Assembly: GCF_012641405.1 (NCBI RefSeq)
Contig: NZ_JABAII010000002.1
Span: 186,001 to 250,000, forward strand
Length of the DNA stretch: 64,000 nt
Reading direction: 5' to 3'
Origin: Rhizobium sp. P40RR-XXII
Lineage (GTDB): Bacteria > Pseudomonadota > Alphaproteobacteria > Rhizobiales > Rhizobiaceae
Below are positions 23,912-32,348 of the stretch, in pieces. A program made the position numbers and the translations under genes. Below the pieces are notes generated by a model. The model was not told where the DNA came from and made no database searches. It saw only the letters and a program-made list of their open reading frames with translations. Numbering within the stretch: the first letter of the stretch is position 1; the number at the start of each line of letters is the position of its first letter.

Positions 23912-24550
23912 CTATTGCTGGCCGCTGTGCCGGCTGCGGTAGTACAGCAACCGCTGTATCCGGTTCTGGAAATTGATCGCCTCGATTCGGTCGAAGCGTG
24001 CCTGATCGGCATCGTGCCGCTCGGTTTCCCGCGTCGTCACCTCGTTTGCTTTTTCCTGGAGCGCGTCACAATTGCTCGCCGACGGCAGGGAGAGGATGTG
24101 CCGTTCCATCTGCCGCGCATGCTGGCGGGCGATCTCGACGTGCCGGTCCTCATGGCGCCGGATGTCGGCGGCTAATGTGTCCCATATCGTCGAAAGCTGC
24201 TTGCTGGCGTGGCGCCGGTCGCGCCAGCGCGGCAGGATGATTTCAGTATCGACCGTGACCTTGACGCTGGAAATATAGCAGCGCCCCTTCGCCTCGCTAT
24301 AGGTCGCGCTGCCGCCGAAGCGGATTTTCGTCGCGCCGGGATGATGGCTGCTGGAACCCATCGCGAGCGGCCCGCGCTGATTCAAAGCCGCATCGAGCTC
24401 GTCTGCCGTGTTGCCCTTGATATCGAAATAGGAAATGGATTTGCGGGCGATGACGTCGGCATCGGCCACGCTGGGTATGCAAAACGCGAGCAACAGAGCA
24501 CACGCAATACTTATCTTATGGAACGCAAGCGGCATTCGTGTCGCTACCAT
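23912..24550 (-). CDS. DUF922-type secreted putative zinc protease
   Basis: A 212-residue exported protein. The N terminus (RMPLAFHKISIACALLLAFC, cleavage near SVADA) is a signal peptide. The mature part contains an HExxH-type motif, H133-E134-D-R-H137, in ADIRRHEDRHVEIA. That fits the DUF922 family of predicted zinc-dependent proteases, whose substrates are unknown. The C terminus is basic and helical. The start is uncertain: I give the ATG at 24550; ATG 24535 and an upstream GTG at 24583 are alternatives, none with a strong ribosome-binding site. It is divergent from folP. Confidence 0.75.
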   Translation of the reverse strand: MVATRMPLAFHKISIACALLLAFCIPSVADADVIARKSISYFDIKGNTADELDAALNQRGPLAMGSSSHHPGATKIRFGGSATYSEAKGRCYISSVKVTVDTEIILPRWRDRRHASKQLSTIWDTLAADIRRHEDRHVEIARQHARQMERHILSLPSASNCDALQEKANEVTTRETERHDADQARFDRIEAINFQNRIQRLLYYRSRHSGQQ

Positions 24551-24627
24551 GTTGAACTTCGACGAACCTTGCGGCATAGCCACTGTGAGCGCAATATCAA
24601 GCGCAAGGTTTTTTCATTTTCAATGGG

Positions 24628-25497
24628 ATGGGACGGTTCGTGACGGAGCTTCGCAGCCATACTTGGCATGTCGCGCATGGCCGCAGCCTCGAGGTTGGCA
24701 AAGAAAGTGCCATCATGGCGATCGTCAATGTGACGCCGGATTCCTTTTCCGACGGCGGGCATTATGAGGCCGTCGATGCTGCCGTCGCGCACGCATTGGC
24801 TTGCGTCCAGGAGGGGGCTGCTATCATCGACATCGGCGGCGAATCGACCAAGCCCGATGCGGCCGCCGTCAGCGCCAGCGAGGAGCAGGGGCGGGTGCTG
24901 CCCGTCATTGAAGCCTTGCGCGGCAAGACTGACGCACTGATCTCGGTCGATACCTATCGCGCCGATACGGCGCGGCTGGCCGTCGGGGCCGGCGCACACA
25001 TCGTCAATGATGTCTTCGGCCTGCAGCGCGAACCGGATATCGCCGCCGTGGCGGCGCAAACGGGCGCCGGGCTTTGCATCATGCATACCGGTCGCAACAG
25101 GCAGAAGCTGCCTGACATCATCGACGATCAGATGCTGTTCCTCAGCCGATCGCTCGATATCGCCGCGGCGGCAGGCGTCAACAGGCAGAATATCGTGCTC
25201 GATCCCGGCTTTGGCTTTGCCAAGGAGAATGCGGAGGAGAATCTGGAGCTGATGGCGCGGTTCAATGCGCTGCTTCGCTTCGAGCTGCCGCTGTTGGTCG
25301 GTACTTCGCGCAAGCGGTTCGTGGGTACCATCACCGGCCGCGATGCGTCCGATCGCGATGTCGGAACGGCGGCGACCAGCGCGATCCTGCGTCTGCAGGG
25401 AGCTGCGCTATTCCGCGTACACAATGTCGCAATCAACAGGGACGCGCTGGCGGTTGCGGATGCTATTCTCAGAACGCGCGCGAGGCTTAAAGCATGA
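24628..25497 (+). CDS. folP: Dihydropteroate synthase
   Basis: Cytoplasmic enzyme of folate synthesis joining dihydropterin pyrophosphate with p-aminobenzoate; the sulfonamide target. The family signatures are clear: IMAIVNVTPDSFSDGG near the N terminus, IDIGGESTKPDA for the pterin site, and later IVLDPGFGFAKE, VGTSRKRF and RVHNV. The length of 289 residues is normal. The start could be the ATG at 24628 or a GTG at 24640 that has a better gggatggga site. folB begins 61 bases downstream and folK overlaps folB, forming a fol operon. The last codons and stop lie inside a degenerate intergenic repeat. Confidence 0.96.
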   Translation: MGRFVTELRSHTWHVAHGRSLEVGKESAIMAIVNVTPDSFSDGGHYEAVDAAVAHALACVQEGAAIIDIGGESTKPDAAAVSASEEQGRVLPVIEALRGKTDALISVDTYRADTARLAVGAGAHIVNDVFGLQREPDIAAVAAQTGAGLCIMHTGRNRQKLPDIIDDQMLFLSRSLDIAAAAGVNRQNIVLDPGFGFAKENAEENLELMARFNALLRFELPLLVGTSRKRFVGTITGRDASDRDVGTAATSAILRLQGAALFRVHNVAINRDALAVADAILRTRARLKA

Positions 25498-25536
25498 TCC
25501 TTGAAGGTAGGGAGCGTTTTCCGGACGCCGTCGTGC
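25489..25536. repeat. Degenerate rhizobial palindrome overlapping the folP 3' end
   Basis: aaagcatgatcc followed by ggagcgttttccgga and a decayed right arm (cgtcgtgc) resembles a repeat I recall as frequent between rhizobial genes, in which gcatgatcc returns as an inverted copy. It spans the folP stop and most of the folP-folB spacer. Confidence 0.35.
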
Positions 25537-25558
25537 CTGTTCGAAACGGAGGGACGCC

Positions 25559-25930
25559 ATGAGCGCCGTGACATACACCATTACTTTGCAGAATTGCGCT
25601 TTCTTTGCCCGCCACGGCGTGCATGACGAGGAGGAATTCCTTGGTCAGCGCTTCTTTGTCGATGCCGAGCTCGATGTCGAAGCTGGCGATGCGCTGGAAC
25701 GTGATTCGATCGACGATACCGTCAATTACGGCGTCGCATTCACCGTCATCGAAGAGATCGTCACCGGACGCCGTCGCTATTTGATCGAGGCGCTGGCGCT
25801 CGACGTGGCGAAGGAGCTATGCCGGCGCTTTCCCAGCATTCGCCGGGCCAAGATCACTGTGCGCAAGCCCAATGCTCCGGTTCCGGGCGTCCTCGATTAT
25901 GTGCAGGTGAGCATTGAGCATTTTGCCTGA
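25559..25930 (+). CDS. folB: Dihydroneopterin aldolase
   Basis: A 123-residue cytoplasmic enzyme that converts dihydroneopterin to 6-hydroxymethyl-dihydropterin plus glycolaldehyde in folate synthesis. The fold markers are ITLQNCAFFARHGVHDEE, with the active-site Glu region, DDTVNYG, and VTVRKPNAP-like text (ITVRKPNAPVPG). The ATG at 25559 has ggaggga five bases upstream. It lies between folP and folK and overlaps the folK start, so translation is probably coupled. Confidence 0.95.
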   Translation: MSAVTYTITLQNCAFFARHGVHDEEEFLGQRFFVDAELDVEAGDALERDSIDDTVNYGVAFTVIEEIVTGRRRYLIEALALDVAKELCRRFPSIRRAKITVRKPNAPVPGVLDYVQVSIEHFA

Positions 25931-26441
25931 AAACCTGGCGGTGCGCACGACGCTCGGTTTGGGTGGCAACCTGGACAATCCGGTTCGTGCCATGGCGCTC
26001 GCCCTTCGCACACTGGACCAGCGCACCGACTGCGAGGTAGTTTCGGTGTCGCGGCTTTACCGCACGCCGCCATGGGGCAAGACGGACCAGTCCTTTTTCT
26101 ACAATTCCTGCGCGGCCATCGATACCACCCTCGCGCCGGAAGCCTTGCTCGACGTATGCCTCGATATAGAGCGGCAGATGAAGCGGGTGCGGGTCGAGCG
26201 CTGGGGGCCAAGGACGATTGATATCGATGTGCTGACCTATGCAGATCTGCAGCGGGCGGAGCCGCTTTTGACGATCCCCCATCCGCGGATGGTCGAGCGT
26301 GGCTTCGTGCTGATGCCGCTTGCCGATTTCGCGGCCGATCTTGTCGTGAACGGCCGCAAGATCAGCGATTGGTTGCGGGAGGCCGATGTCGAGGGCATCG
26401 AGATCGCGGACGAAAACCGCGACTGGTGGCGAACAGCCTGA
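25914..26441 (+). CDS. folK: 2-amino-4-hydroxy-6-hydroxymethyldihydropteridine pyrophosphokinase
   Basis: HPPK transfers pyrophosphate from ATP to hydroxymethyl-dihydropterin, making the folP substrate. About 175 residues. Family motifs: TLGLGGNLDNP, SRLYRTPPWG, DQSFFYNSC, and the Mg/ATP region RWGPRTIDIDVLTY followed by IPHPRMVERGFVLMPL. No ATG is available after the preceding in-frame stop, so the start is TTG 25914 (17 bases inside folB), TTG 25923 or GTG 25941. It ends the folP-folB-folK operon ahead of a bidirectional terminator. Confidence 0.95.
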   Translation: MSILPENLAVRTTLGLGGNLDNPVRAMALALRTLDQRTDCEVVSVSRLYRTPPWGKTDQSFFYNSCAAIDTTLAPEALLDVCLDIERQMKRVRVERWGPRTIDIDVLTYADLQRAEPLLTIPHPRMVERGFVLMPLADFAADLVVNGRKISDWLREADVEGIEIADENRDWWRTA

Positions 26442-26457
26442 CCCACAATATGAAAGC

Positions 26458-26485
26458 AAAAGGCCGGCAAATTTGCCGGCCTTTT
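26458..26485. terminator. Bidirectional terminator between folK and a convergent gene
   Basis: A perfect 28-base palindrome, with four A, ggccggcaaa and its exact complement, then four T. It ends folK on the plus strand and the convergent secreted-protein gene on the minus strand. Confidence 0.85.
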
Positions 26486-26511
26486 ACGTTTTGCACTTTC
26501 GTATCTGAGGC

Positions 26512-27063
26512 TTACTGGATCGATCCGACCGCCATCTGGTCGACATCGGCCCGCTTCAGCGTGACGCCGATGACGGGTACCATCTGTTCGCCGACCTTCA
26601 CCGAGATGGTGACATTCATCGACTTGTTGTCCGAAACGCGAGCGATCATGGCGCCGTTCAGCTTCTGACGGATCAGTCCGAGGACGACGGTATTGTCATT
26701 GACCGTGCCCGAGGTGACGTCGAGACCCTTGCCGGCCGCGCCATCAAGGAATTTTCCGCTGTAGGAGCCGCCGCTTTGCGTAATCTCGGCCGACATCGGC
26801 TGCTGGAAGACCCCGACGCGGCAGGTGCCGTCGAGCTTGACGCCGGCATTGCCGCCATCGGACGGCTTGCCCGTGAGGTTGCAGGTGAATTTCGTGCCCT
26901 TGTACTTGCCGGCGACGATTTCGCCGGGGCCGCTCCAGGTGCCGGAGACCGACTGGAAGAAAGCCTTGTCGCGGGGCGCCGCGTCGGCTGACTGCACCCA
27001 GGCGCCCATAGGGATAGCTGCGGCGGCAAGGCTGCTTACAAGAAGAAATCGACGCGAAAACAT
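26512..27063 (-). CDS. Exported hypothetical protein
   Basis: A 183-residue protein I cannot assign to a functional family. The N terminus MFSRRFLLVSSLAAAAIPMG is an export signal with two arginines, but not the full twin-arginine consensus; cleavage is probably after SADAAP. The mature region is beta-rich with repeated Gly/Thr/Ser strands (SGTWSGPGEIVAGKYKGT, GGSYSGKFLDGAAGKG), resembling a small beta-barrel. Two cysteines (FTCNL, GTCRV) could form a disulfide. The ATG at 27063 has aggaaa upstream. It lies downstream of the YcjF-like gene on the same strand with a 101-base gap. Confidence 0.7.
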   Translation of the reverse strand: MFSRRFLLVSSLAAAAIPMGAWVQSADAAPRDKAFFQSVSGTWSGPGEIVAGKYKGTKFTCNLTGKPSDGGNAGVKLDGTCRVGVFQQPMSAEITQSGGSYSGKFLDGAAGKGLDVTSGTVNDNTVVLGLIRQKLNGAMIARVSDNKSMNVTISVKVGEQMVPVIGVTLKRADVDQMAVGSIQ

Positions 27064-27164
27064 GGATATTTCCTAGCGAGGCGGAACCGTAAAACTGGTT
27101 CCCACTTTTGCCGCAGAATGGTTAATGCTTGGTTTCCGCAATGCCAAAACGCCGGATTTTCAGG

Positions 27165-28259
27165 TCATCGCGTCGGATTGCGGCCGGTGACGTTCGGCGT
27201 GAGATCGCTGGCGAAATCGGCGATGCCGGGGCGCTTGAATGCCTTGAAGGCAAGCGGGCGGCAAAGATCCATCGCTGCTATTCCAATCCTTGCCGTCATC
27301 ATGCCGTTGACGACGCCTTCGCCGAGACGCGCTGAAAGCTTCGACGCCAATCCGTGGCCGATCAGTTGCTGGACGATGCTGTCGCCGACCGCGATGGAAC
27401 CCGTGACGGCGAGATGGGCGAGCACATCGCGCATCAGCCTGATCATGCCGAGCGTGCCCGGCCTGCCGCCATAGAGTTCCGCCATGGCGCGGACCAATTT
27501 CGCCGCCTCAAAGAGAACATAGAGAATATCGACGAGCGCGCGCGGACTGATGGCTGTTACGACCGACACCCGTTTGGAGGCGCCGAGGATCAGCGCTCGC
27601 GCCCGGCGGTCGAGCGGGCCGAGAAGCTCTCGTTCCGCGAGGTCGATCAGCTGTGGTGCATCGATGATGTCATCTTCCGCTGCCTTTAACGTCGCACGGC
27701 CTCTGGCCGTATCCGGGTTGGCTTCCAGCAGCGTGCAGAGACGCTTGACCAGAGCTTTGGCGCGGGCCGGTCGAGTCTCGATGACGGCGGCCTCCGCTTC
27801 GGCCTTGATAGTCTGCACGGCAGCGAGCCGCATCATTCCGGCCGTTTCGCGGGTGACGATGGCAAGCACGGCCAGAATGCCGACGGCGACGACCGCAAGG
27901 GCGGTATAACCCAGCCAGTCGGCTCGGCTGAACAGATCGCGGATGAGTTGGTCGGTCCAGAGGCCAAAGGCGAGTGACACCAAAATTCCGAGCGTGCCAA
28001 GTGCTACTTTGCCGAAGGAAAACCCTTTGCGGCGCGGCCTGGCAATGGCGCCTTCGCCCGAATCGGCCTCGAGGGCCGGATTGATGAAGGGATCTTCTTC
28101 GTCCGGAGTCAGGACGACATTGGTATCGAAGCTTTGCGGTCTGCGTACCGCCGGCGGGATGGATTTGATGTCGGCATCTTTTCCGGAGACGTCCGGTTCC
28201 AGCGCAAAGGCAGCGGGTCGGCGGTTGCCGTTCGGCTCGTTTTCGGTCGATTTCGTCAT
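27165..28259 (-). CDS. YcjF-like DUF697 membrane protein
   Basis: Inner-membrane protein of 364 residues of the TIGR01620/DUF697 family; function unknown. A long polar N-terminal tail (about 80 residues, Pro-rich) precedes two membrane helices (about 85-100, GKVALGTLGILVSLAFGLW, and about 118-138, LGYTALAVVAVGILAVLAIV). The C-terminal DUF697 domain includes GGRPGTLGMIRLMRDVLAHL and VGDSIVQQLIGHGLASKLS. The ATG overlaps the stop of the upstream YcjX-like gene by four bases, so the two are translationally coupled. They are also neighbours in enterobacteria. Confidence 0.88.
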   Translation of the reverse strand: MTKSTENEPNGNRRPAAFALEPDVSGKDADIKSIPPAVRRPQSFDTNVVLTPDEEDPFINPALEADSGEGAIARPRRKGFSFGKVALGTLGILVSLAFGLWTDQLIRDLFSRADWLGYTALAVVAVGILAVLAIVTRETAGMMRLAAVQTIKAEAEAAVIETRPARAKALVKRLCTLLEANPDTARGRATLKAAEDDIIDAPQLIDLAERELLGPLDRRARALILGASKRVSVVTAISPRALVDILYVLFEAAKLVRAMAELYGGRPGTLGMIRLMRDVLAHLAVTGSIAVGDSIVQQLIGHGLASKLSARLGEGVVNGMMTARIGIAAMDLCRPLAFKAFKRPGIADFASDLTPNVTGRNPTR

Positions 28260-29731
28260 GCGAGACGGTCTCCGAACAGGAACTGCATGGCGCGGTCGAG
28301 GCGGATATGCGGCACCGAAAGCTTGATGCCGTCGCCGGTTTCATCGAGTTCCGGCGGGCGGAACCGTACCACGTTCACCTCGGGCAGATGGACCCTTGCC
28401 CCATCCGATTCAAGAGCTTCGAACAGCCCGTGCGGATTTTGCGGCAGATCGCCGGGAAAGATCGCGGTCTTGCGATTGCCGTCGAACAGTTCGCCGGCGA
28501 TGGTTTCCTTGTCCATTGGCGTGCCGACGATGACGGGGAGCGTCTGTCCGTCGCGGGTCACGGTCGCCTCTCGCGTCGCGCGCACCGAGGCAATTGCCAT
28601 GACCTCGATGCCGGCACCCGCCATGCCGATGCGCTCTATGGCCCGTTCCACCAGTCGGCGCGTCAAGGCCTCCAGCCGGTCATGGCTTTCATGATGGAGA
28701 TGGTCAGCCTTGGTGGCGGCGACCAGCACACGGTCGATGCGCCGGCCGAGCAGCGAGGAAAGGAGGGAGTTCGTGCCGGGACGGAAGCACGCCAGCACGT
28801 CCGTCAGCGCCCGTTCGAGATCCTGCACCGCTTCCGGGCCGCGATTGATGGCCTGCAGCGCATCGACGAGAACGATCTGCCGGTCGAGGCGGGCGAAATG
28901 CTCGCGGAAGAAGGGTTTGACGACGACGGCCTTGTAGGCCTCGTAGCGGCGCTCCATCATCGCCCATAGCGACCCTTTCGGCGCAGTCCCTTCGGCGGGC
29001 AATTTCAGTGGCGCGAAGGTAAGGGCAGGCGAGCCGTCGAGATCACCCGCTAGAAGGAAGCGGCCGGGTGGCAGCGTAGAGAGCGAGCGTTCGTCGGATT
29101 TGCAGGCTTTCAGGTAATCGGCGAAGGCAGTCGCAAGGTCGCGTGCCTTCATTTCATCCGCAATTTCAGCGATATCGGCCTTCTCTGTCATCGCCAGCCA
29201 GTGATGTGACAGTTCGGCGCGAATGCCGGTTTTCGCCAGAGCCAGCGTTTCCTCGCTGAAGGTGCGGAAATCCTTGGCGAGCAGCGGCAGGTCCAGCAGC
29301 CACTCGCCCGGATAATCGACGATATCGATGGAGAGGCGGCCTGGCGAGAACAGGCGGTTCCAGCCGCTGGCGCTCTGATAATCCAGCGTGATTCGCAACT
29401 CCGAGATGGCGCGTGTCGAATCCGGCCAGATGCGGTCTTTGACCAGCGCGCGGATATGATCCTCATATTGAAAGCGCGGTACCGCGTCGTCCGGCTGAGG
29501 CTCAAGGCGAACAGCGGAAACGCGACCGGACTGCACCGGCTCAAACAGCGGCAGGCGGCCGCCGTTCAGAAGATTATGCACCAGGGATGAGATGAAGACG
29601 GTCTTGCCCGAACGGGAGAGGCCCGTGACGCCCAGACGAATTGTGGGATTGACGAGGCCGGCGGCGCGATCGGCAAGATTGTCAAAAGCAATGAGGGCGT
29701 CGTCGGTAAAAGAGGTCAGGCTTGGGGGCAA
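28256..29731 (-). CDS. YcjX-family P-loop NTPase
   Basis: Cytoplasmic P-loop protein of 491 residues. Walker A is GLSRSGKT (about residues 36-43), followed by FISSLVHNLL. DIVDYPGEWLLD is the Walker B/switch region and LVAATKADHLHHE is a TKxD-like element, giving a GTPase-like layout. The family function is unknown; membership in stress or envelope regulons is known in other bacteria. The start is TTG 29731 with aggga eight bases upstream; no ATG fits. It is co-transcribed with the YcjF-like partner. Confidence 0.88.
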   Translation of the reverse strand: MPPSLTSFTDDALIAFDNLADRAAGLVNPTIRLGVTGLSRSGKTVFISSLVHNLLNGGRLPLFEPVQSGRVSAVRLEPQPDDAVPRFQYEDHIRALVKDRIWPDSTRAISELRITLDYQSASGWNRLFSPGRLSIDIVDYPGEWLLDLPLLAKDFRTFSEETLALAKTGIRAELSHHWLAMTEKADIAEIADEMKARDLATAFADYLKACKSDERSLSTLPPGRFLLAGDLDGSPALTFAPLKLPAEGTAPKGSLWAMMERRYEAYKAVVVKPFFREHFARLDRQIVLVDALQAINRGPEAVQDLERALTDVLACFRPGTNSLLSSLLGRRIDRVLVAATKADHLHHESHDRLEALTRRLVERAIERIGMAGAGIEVMAIASVRATREATVTRDGQTLPVIVGTPMDKETIAGELFDGNRKTAIFPGDLPQNPHGLFEALESDGARVHLPEVNVVRFRPPELDETGDGIKLSVPHIRLDRAMQFLFGDRLA

Positions 29732-29868
29732 GGCGGGATCCCTGGATGACAGCGTGGCCGTGAATATAGGGATCGAAACTTGCTCCGAAAAGATGAAGGC
29801 GTAAACGTCTGCAATCAGGGGCAGGGGCGTTTCGGGCGTTTTCGAGACAAGTGCCTCGATGAATATCC

Positions 29869-30360
29869 CTATTCGGTGACGAAGTCGGTCAGGACCCAGC
29901 CTGACGGCGTCGAATCGATGACGGCGAGCCCGGCCGTCGGAAAACCGCGTGGGAGCGCGCCGGCCATAGCCTCGCGCCCGATCAAGGCCGCAAGCGTCAG
30001 CTCGATAATCGGATTGTGCGCGACCAGCATGACCGAGTCCTGATCACTCTGCGCCGCGATGAGCGACAGGTAAATATCCGGCGTGCCGTTATAGAGGGCA
30101 TCGACAAAGCGGAATTCCGTCGAGGGCGTGACGGCGCGGCGCATGGCGGCGGCGGTCTGGCGACAGCGCTGGGCCGTGGATGAAATGATGAGGTCCGGCT
30201 TATAGCCTTTGTCAGCGGCTTCGTCCGCGACGATTTCGGCTGCGGCATAGCCTTTGTCGCTCAAAGGACGGTCGAAATCCTTCTGGCCGGGAGCGGCCTG
30301 CTGGGCCTCGGCATGACGCAGAAGATAGATCCTGGAGGGCGGCGGTGAAATGCTGACCAT
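29869..30360 (-). CDS. SixA-type phosphohistidine phosphatase
   Basis: A 163-residue histidine phosphatase of branch 1. The catalytic motif is YLLRHAEA (His16), with a second His in VAHNPIIE. The arginine in SSTAQRCRQTA completes the pocket. SixA proteins remove phosphate from phosphohistidine in Hpt domains or PTS proteins; the target here is unknown. I chose the ATG at 30360, since the frame upstream adds 34 unconserved residues. It is encoded upstream of the YcjX/YcjF pair on the same strand with a 137-base gap. Confidence 0.88.
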   Translation of the reverse strand: MVSISPPPSRIYLLRHAEAQQAAPGQKDFDRPLSDKGYAAAEIVADEAADKGYKPDLIISSTAQRCRQTAAAMRRAVTPSTEFRFVDALYNGTPDIYLSLIAAQSDQDSVMLVAHNPIIELTLAALIGREAMAGALPRGFPTAGLAVIDSTPSGWVLTDFVTE

Positions 30361-30556
30361 GGCGAAATTCCGGAGCTCGATTTCCTGAATGAGGTAACGT
30401 CTGTTCGCATGCCCAGTCAACTGCGGCGCGATCCTTCGGAAGGCCAAATCTCCTACTATCACGCGAAGGTTACGGACGACGCGAATCCGGGCTACTGAGA
30501 AGAAGTGATGAAAAAATAGACCCTTAGCCGAATTTTATGACAAATTTAAAAATCAG

Positions 30557-30600
30557 TTGACAGCATCTATTTGGCTTGAATCGGCACTATTGGTTGGGAT
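30557..30600 (+). promoter_or_regulatory. Candidate dksA promoter
   Basis: A perfect TTGACA lies at 30557-30562, but no good -10 sits at 17 bases. An alternative pair, TTGAAT then TATACA about 18 bases later, overlaps it. The promoter is probably in this AT-rich stretch; the exact elements are unsure. Confidence 0.35.
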
Positions 30601-30641
30601 ATACAGCCCAGCCATATGAGATGTTCTTCAGGAGAATCGCG

Positions 30642-31061
30642 TTGAGTGAGAAGATCGATCTTAGGAATTATGTGCCCTCGGAAGACGAGGAATTCATGAA
30701 TCTGAATCAGCGAGCCTATTTTCGAGCGAAGCTGGTAGCCTGGAAAAACGATATCCTTAGAGAAGCGCGCGAAACACTGGGTCATCTGGCGGAAGAAAGC
30801 GCAAATCATCCCGATCTGGCCGATCGGGCTTCTTCGGAAACAGACAGAGCCATCGAGCTTCGGGCTCGCGATCGCCAACGTAAACTCATCTCCAAGATCG
30901 ATGCCGCATTGCAGCGTATTGAAGACGGTACTTACGGCTATTGTGAAGAGACTGGCGAGCCGATCGGCCTGAAGCGCCTGGACGCTCGTCCGATCGCGAC
31001 CCTGTCGATCGAGGCGCAGGAGCGCCACGAGCGCCGCGAAAAGGTTTATCGCGACGAATAA
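30642..31061 (+). CDS. dksA: RNA polymerase-binding transcription factor DksA (single-cysteine form)
   Basis: A 139-residue factor that binds the RNA polymerase secondary channel and works with ppGpp. The coiled coil spans about residues 25-95, with the tip motif D58-L-A-D61-R-A. The C-terminal zinc-finger region is degenerate. Where four-cysteine DksA has CxxC twice, this protein has only Cys101 (GYCEETGEPIGLKRLDARP) and LSIEAQE. Similar cysteine-poor DksA proteins are known in other alphaproteobacteria. The start is TTG 30642 with aggaga six bases upstream; the frame runs 22 residues further upstream, but without homology-like text. A strong terminator follows. Confidence 0.92.
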   Translation: MSEKIDLRNYVPSEDEEFMNLNQRAYFRAKLVAWKNDILREARETLGHLAEESANHPDLADRASSETDRAIELRARDRQRKLISKIDAALQRIEDGTYGYCEETGEPIGLKRLDARPIATLSIEAQERHERREKVYRDE

Positions 31062-31082
31062 TCGAGCTGTCGGCTCGACTGG

Positions 31083-31111
31083 GCACGAGGAATCCGTTCC
31101 TCGTGCTTTTT
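31083..31111 (+). terminator. Rho-independent terminator of dksA
   Basis: A 10-bp perfect stem (gcacgaggaa / ttcctcgtgc) with a tccg loop, then five T. It is 21 bases after the stop. Confidence 0.92.
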
Positions 31112-31136
31112 CATTTCCGACATTTCAGGCCGCGCA

Positions 31137-32057
31137 TTATTTGTCGCGGCTGACGCTCATTTCACCGAAGATGCGCGCCACTTCCTGCTGAAGGGCACTG
31201 TCGGCCCCGGTCAGCGGCGCTAACTCGGGTTCGACCCTCTGTGCCGGGCTTGGTGCTGGCGATGGAGCGGGCTGCTGTTGCACCTGCCGTGGCGTCGGCG
31301 CATTGGGGATGATCCGTTCGGCTGTCAGGTTCTTCGACATTTCGGCTTCGAGTATGCGTTGGAAATCATTGCCGGGCTCGGTGGCGCGCGGCGGCGCGAC
31401 GACGGGCTCCACCGGCGCTGGGCGAATGGGAGCCGGCTGTTGCTGCGGCAGGACGACATGGCGGGCGGCGTCCAGTATGTCGGCGGCCTCGGCTTCGCTA
31501 ATGGCCGGAGCGGTTTGGGGAGCCGGTTGCGGCGGCCTGACAGCAGCCGGTTGGGAAGGTTCCGCAGCCACGAGCGGCGTTGGTTCCAGAGCCGGGGCAG
31601 CGGGCGTTTCGGAGCGCAGATAGGCTTCGATCCTCTCCCCGGTGGATTGCGGACGTTGTGGAAGCGCTGCGGGAGGGGTGTCGAGCTCGGCAGCCTTTTC
31701 CGGTTGTTGCAGCCGGCTTTCATATGCCGGGGGGATTTCGACCGGCGTCGCGGCCATGCCCGCGCGCGTGGGATCGGAGATGCCGGACTCGATGACGATA
31801 TCAGTCGGACCGCCGATCATGATTAGATGTTCGATGCCGTCGCGCCTGACGAGCACGAGACGGCGGCGGGCATCGACTGCGGCGGCGTCCAGCACCTGAA
31901 GACGCGGCTGGCGGTTTTTGCCGCCGCGCACGAAGGGAGAAGGCGCTCGATTGCGTAGGACCCACAGAATGGCGATCAGCACGATCAGGGCGATGCCGAC
32001 CCCACCGGCTGCGAGGAGGAAACGGCTGCCATAGGCTCCGGCGATGTCGTCCAACAT
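31137..32057 (-). CDS. FliO-like single-pass membrane protein
   Basis: A 306-residue inner-membrane protein. One membrane helix (about residues 13-34, FLLAAGGVGIALIVLIAILWVL) is followed by a short FliO-like domain (RLQVLDAAAVDARRRLVLVRRDGIEHLIMIGG). A long Pro/Ala/Gln-rich cytoplasmic tail ends in a small helical segment (ALQQEVARIFGEM). FliO assists assembly of the flagellar export gate, but no flagellar genes are nearby. Rhizobial proteins of this kind are often named FliO on the short domain alone. It is divergent from cckA with a 291-base gap. A role outside flagella is equally possible. Confidence 0.65.
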   Translation of the reverse strand: MLDDIAGAYGSRFLLAAGGVGIALIVLIAILWVLRNRAPSPFVRGGKNRQPRLQVLDAAAVDARRRLVLVRRDGIEHLIMIGGPTDIVIESGISDPTRAGMAATPVEIPPAYESRLQQPEKAAELDTPPAALPQRPQSTGERIEAYLRSETPAAPALEPTPLVAAEPSQPAAVRPPQPAPQTAPAISEAEAADILDAARHVVLPQQQPAPIRPAPVEPVVAPPRATEPGNDFQRILEAEMSKNLTAERIIPNAPTPRQVQQQPAPSPAPSPAQRVEPELAPLTGADSALQQEVARIFGEMSVSRDK

Positions 32058-32348
32058 GTCGAGATACTCCCGTATTTGTCCCGATGTCGCGGCCTATTAT
32101 GCAGCTACGGCAGGGTAGATGCCTTGAACTTTGCCTTCCTATGCGGCGATCATATGAACAGGATCGCGGCGGAGACAAGATGCGATTGATACCTCTTGTG
32201 CTCTATTGCCTGTGAATTCAAGCCTTTCTGGCTCGGCAAAGCTTTTTGCCGATGACGCAAATTGGTAAAGAAGATTCGAAAGGTCCGACTCCGGCGATCC
32301 TTAACGTGTATGACATGTCGCGAGGAGAACGGCGGAGACGAGGGGTTT

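Noticed and set aside
26512..27063. Twin-arginine signal on the secreted hypothetical protein
   Set aside because: Two arginines are present (SRRFLL), but the residue expected between RR and FL is missing, so an ordinary Sec signal is as likely.
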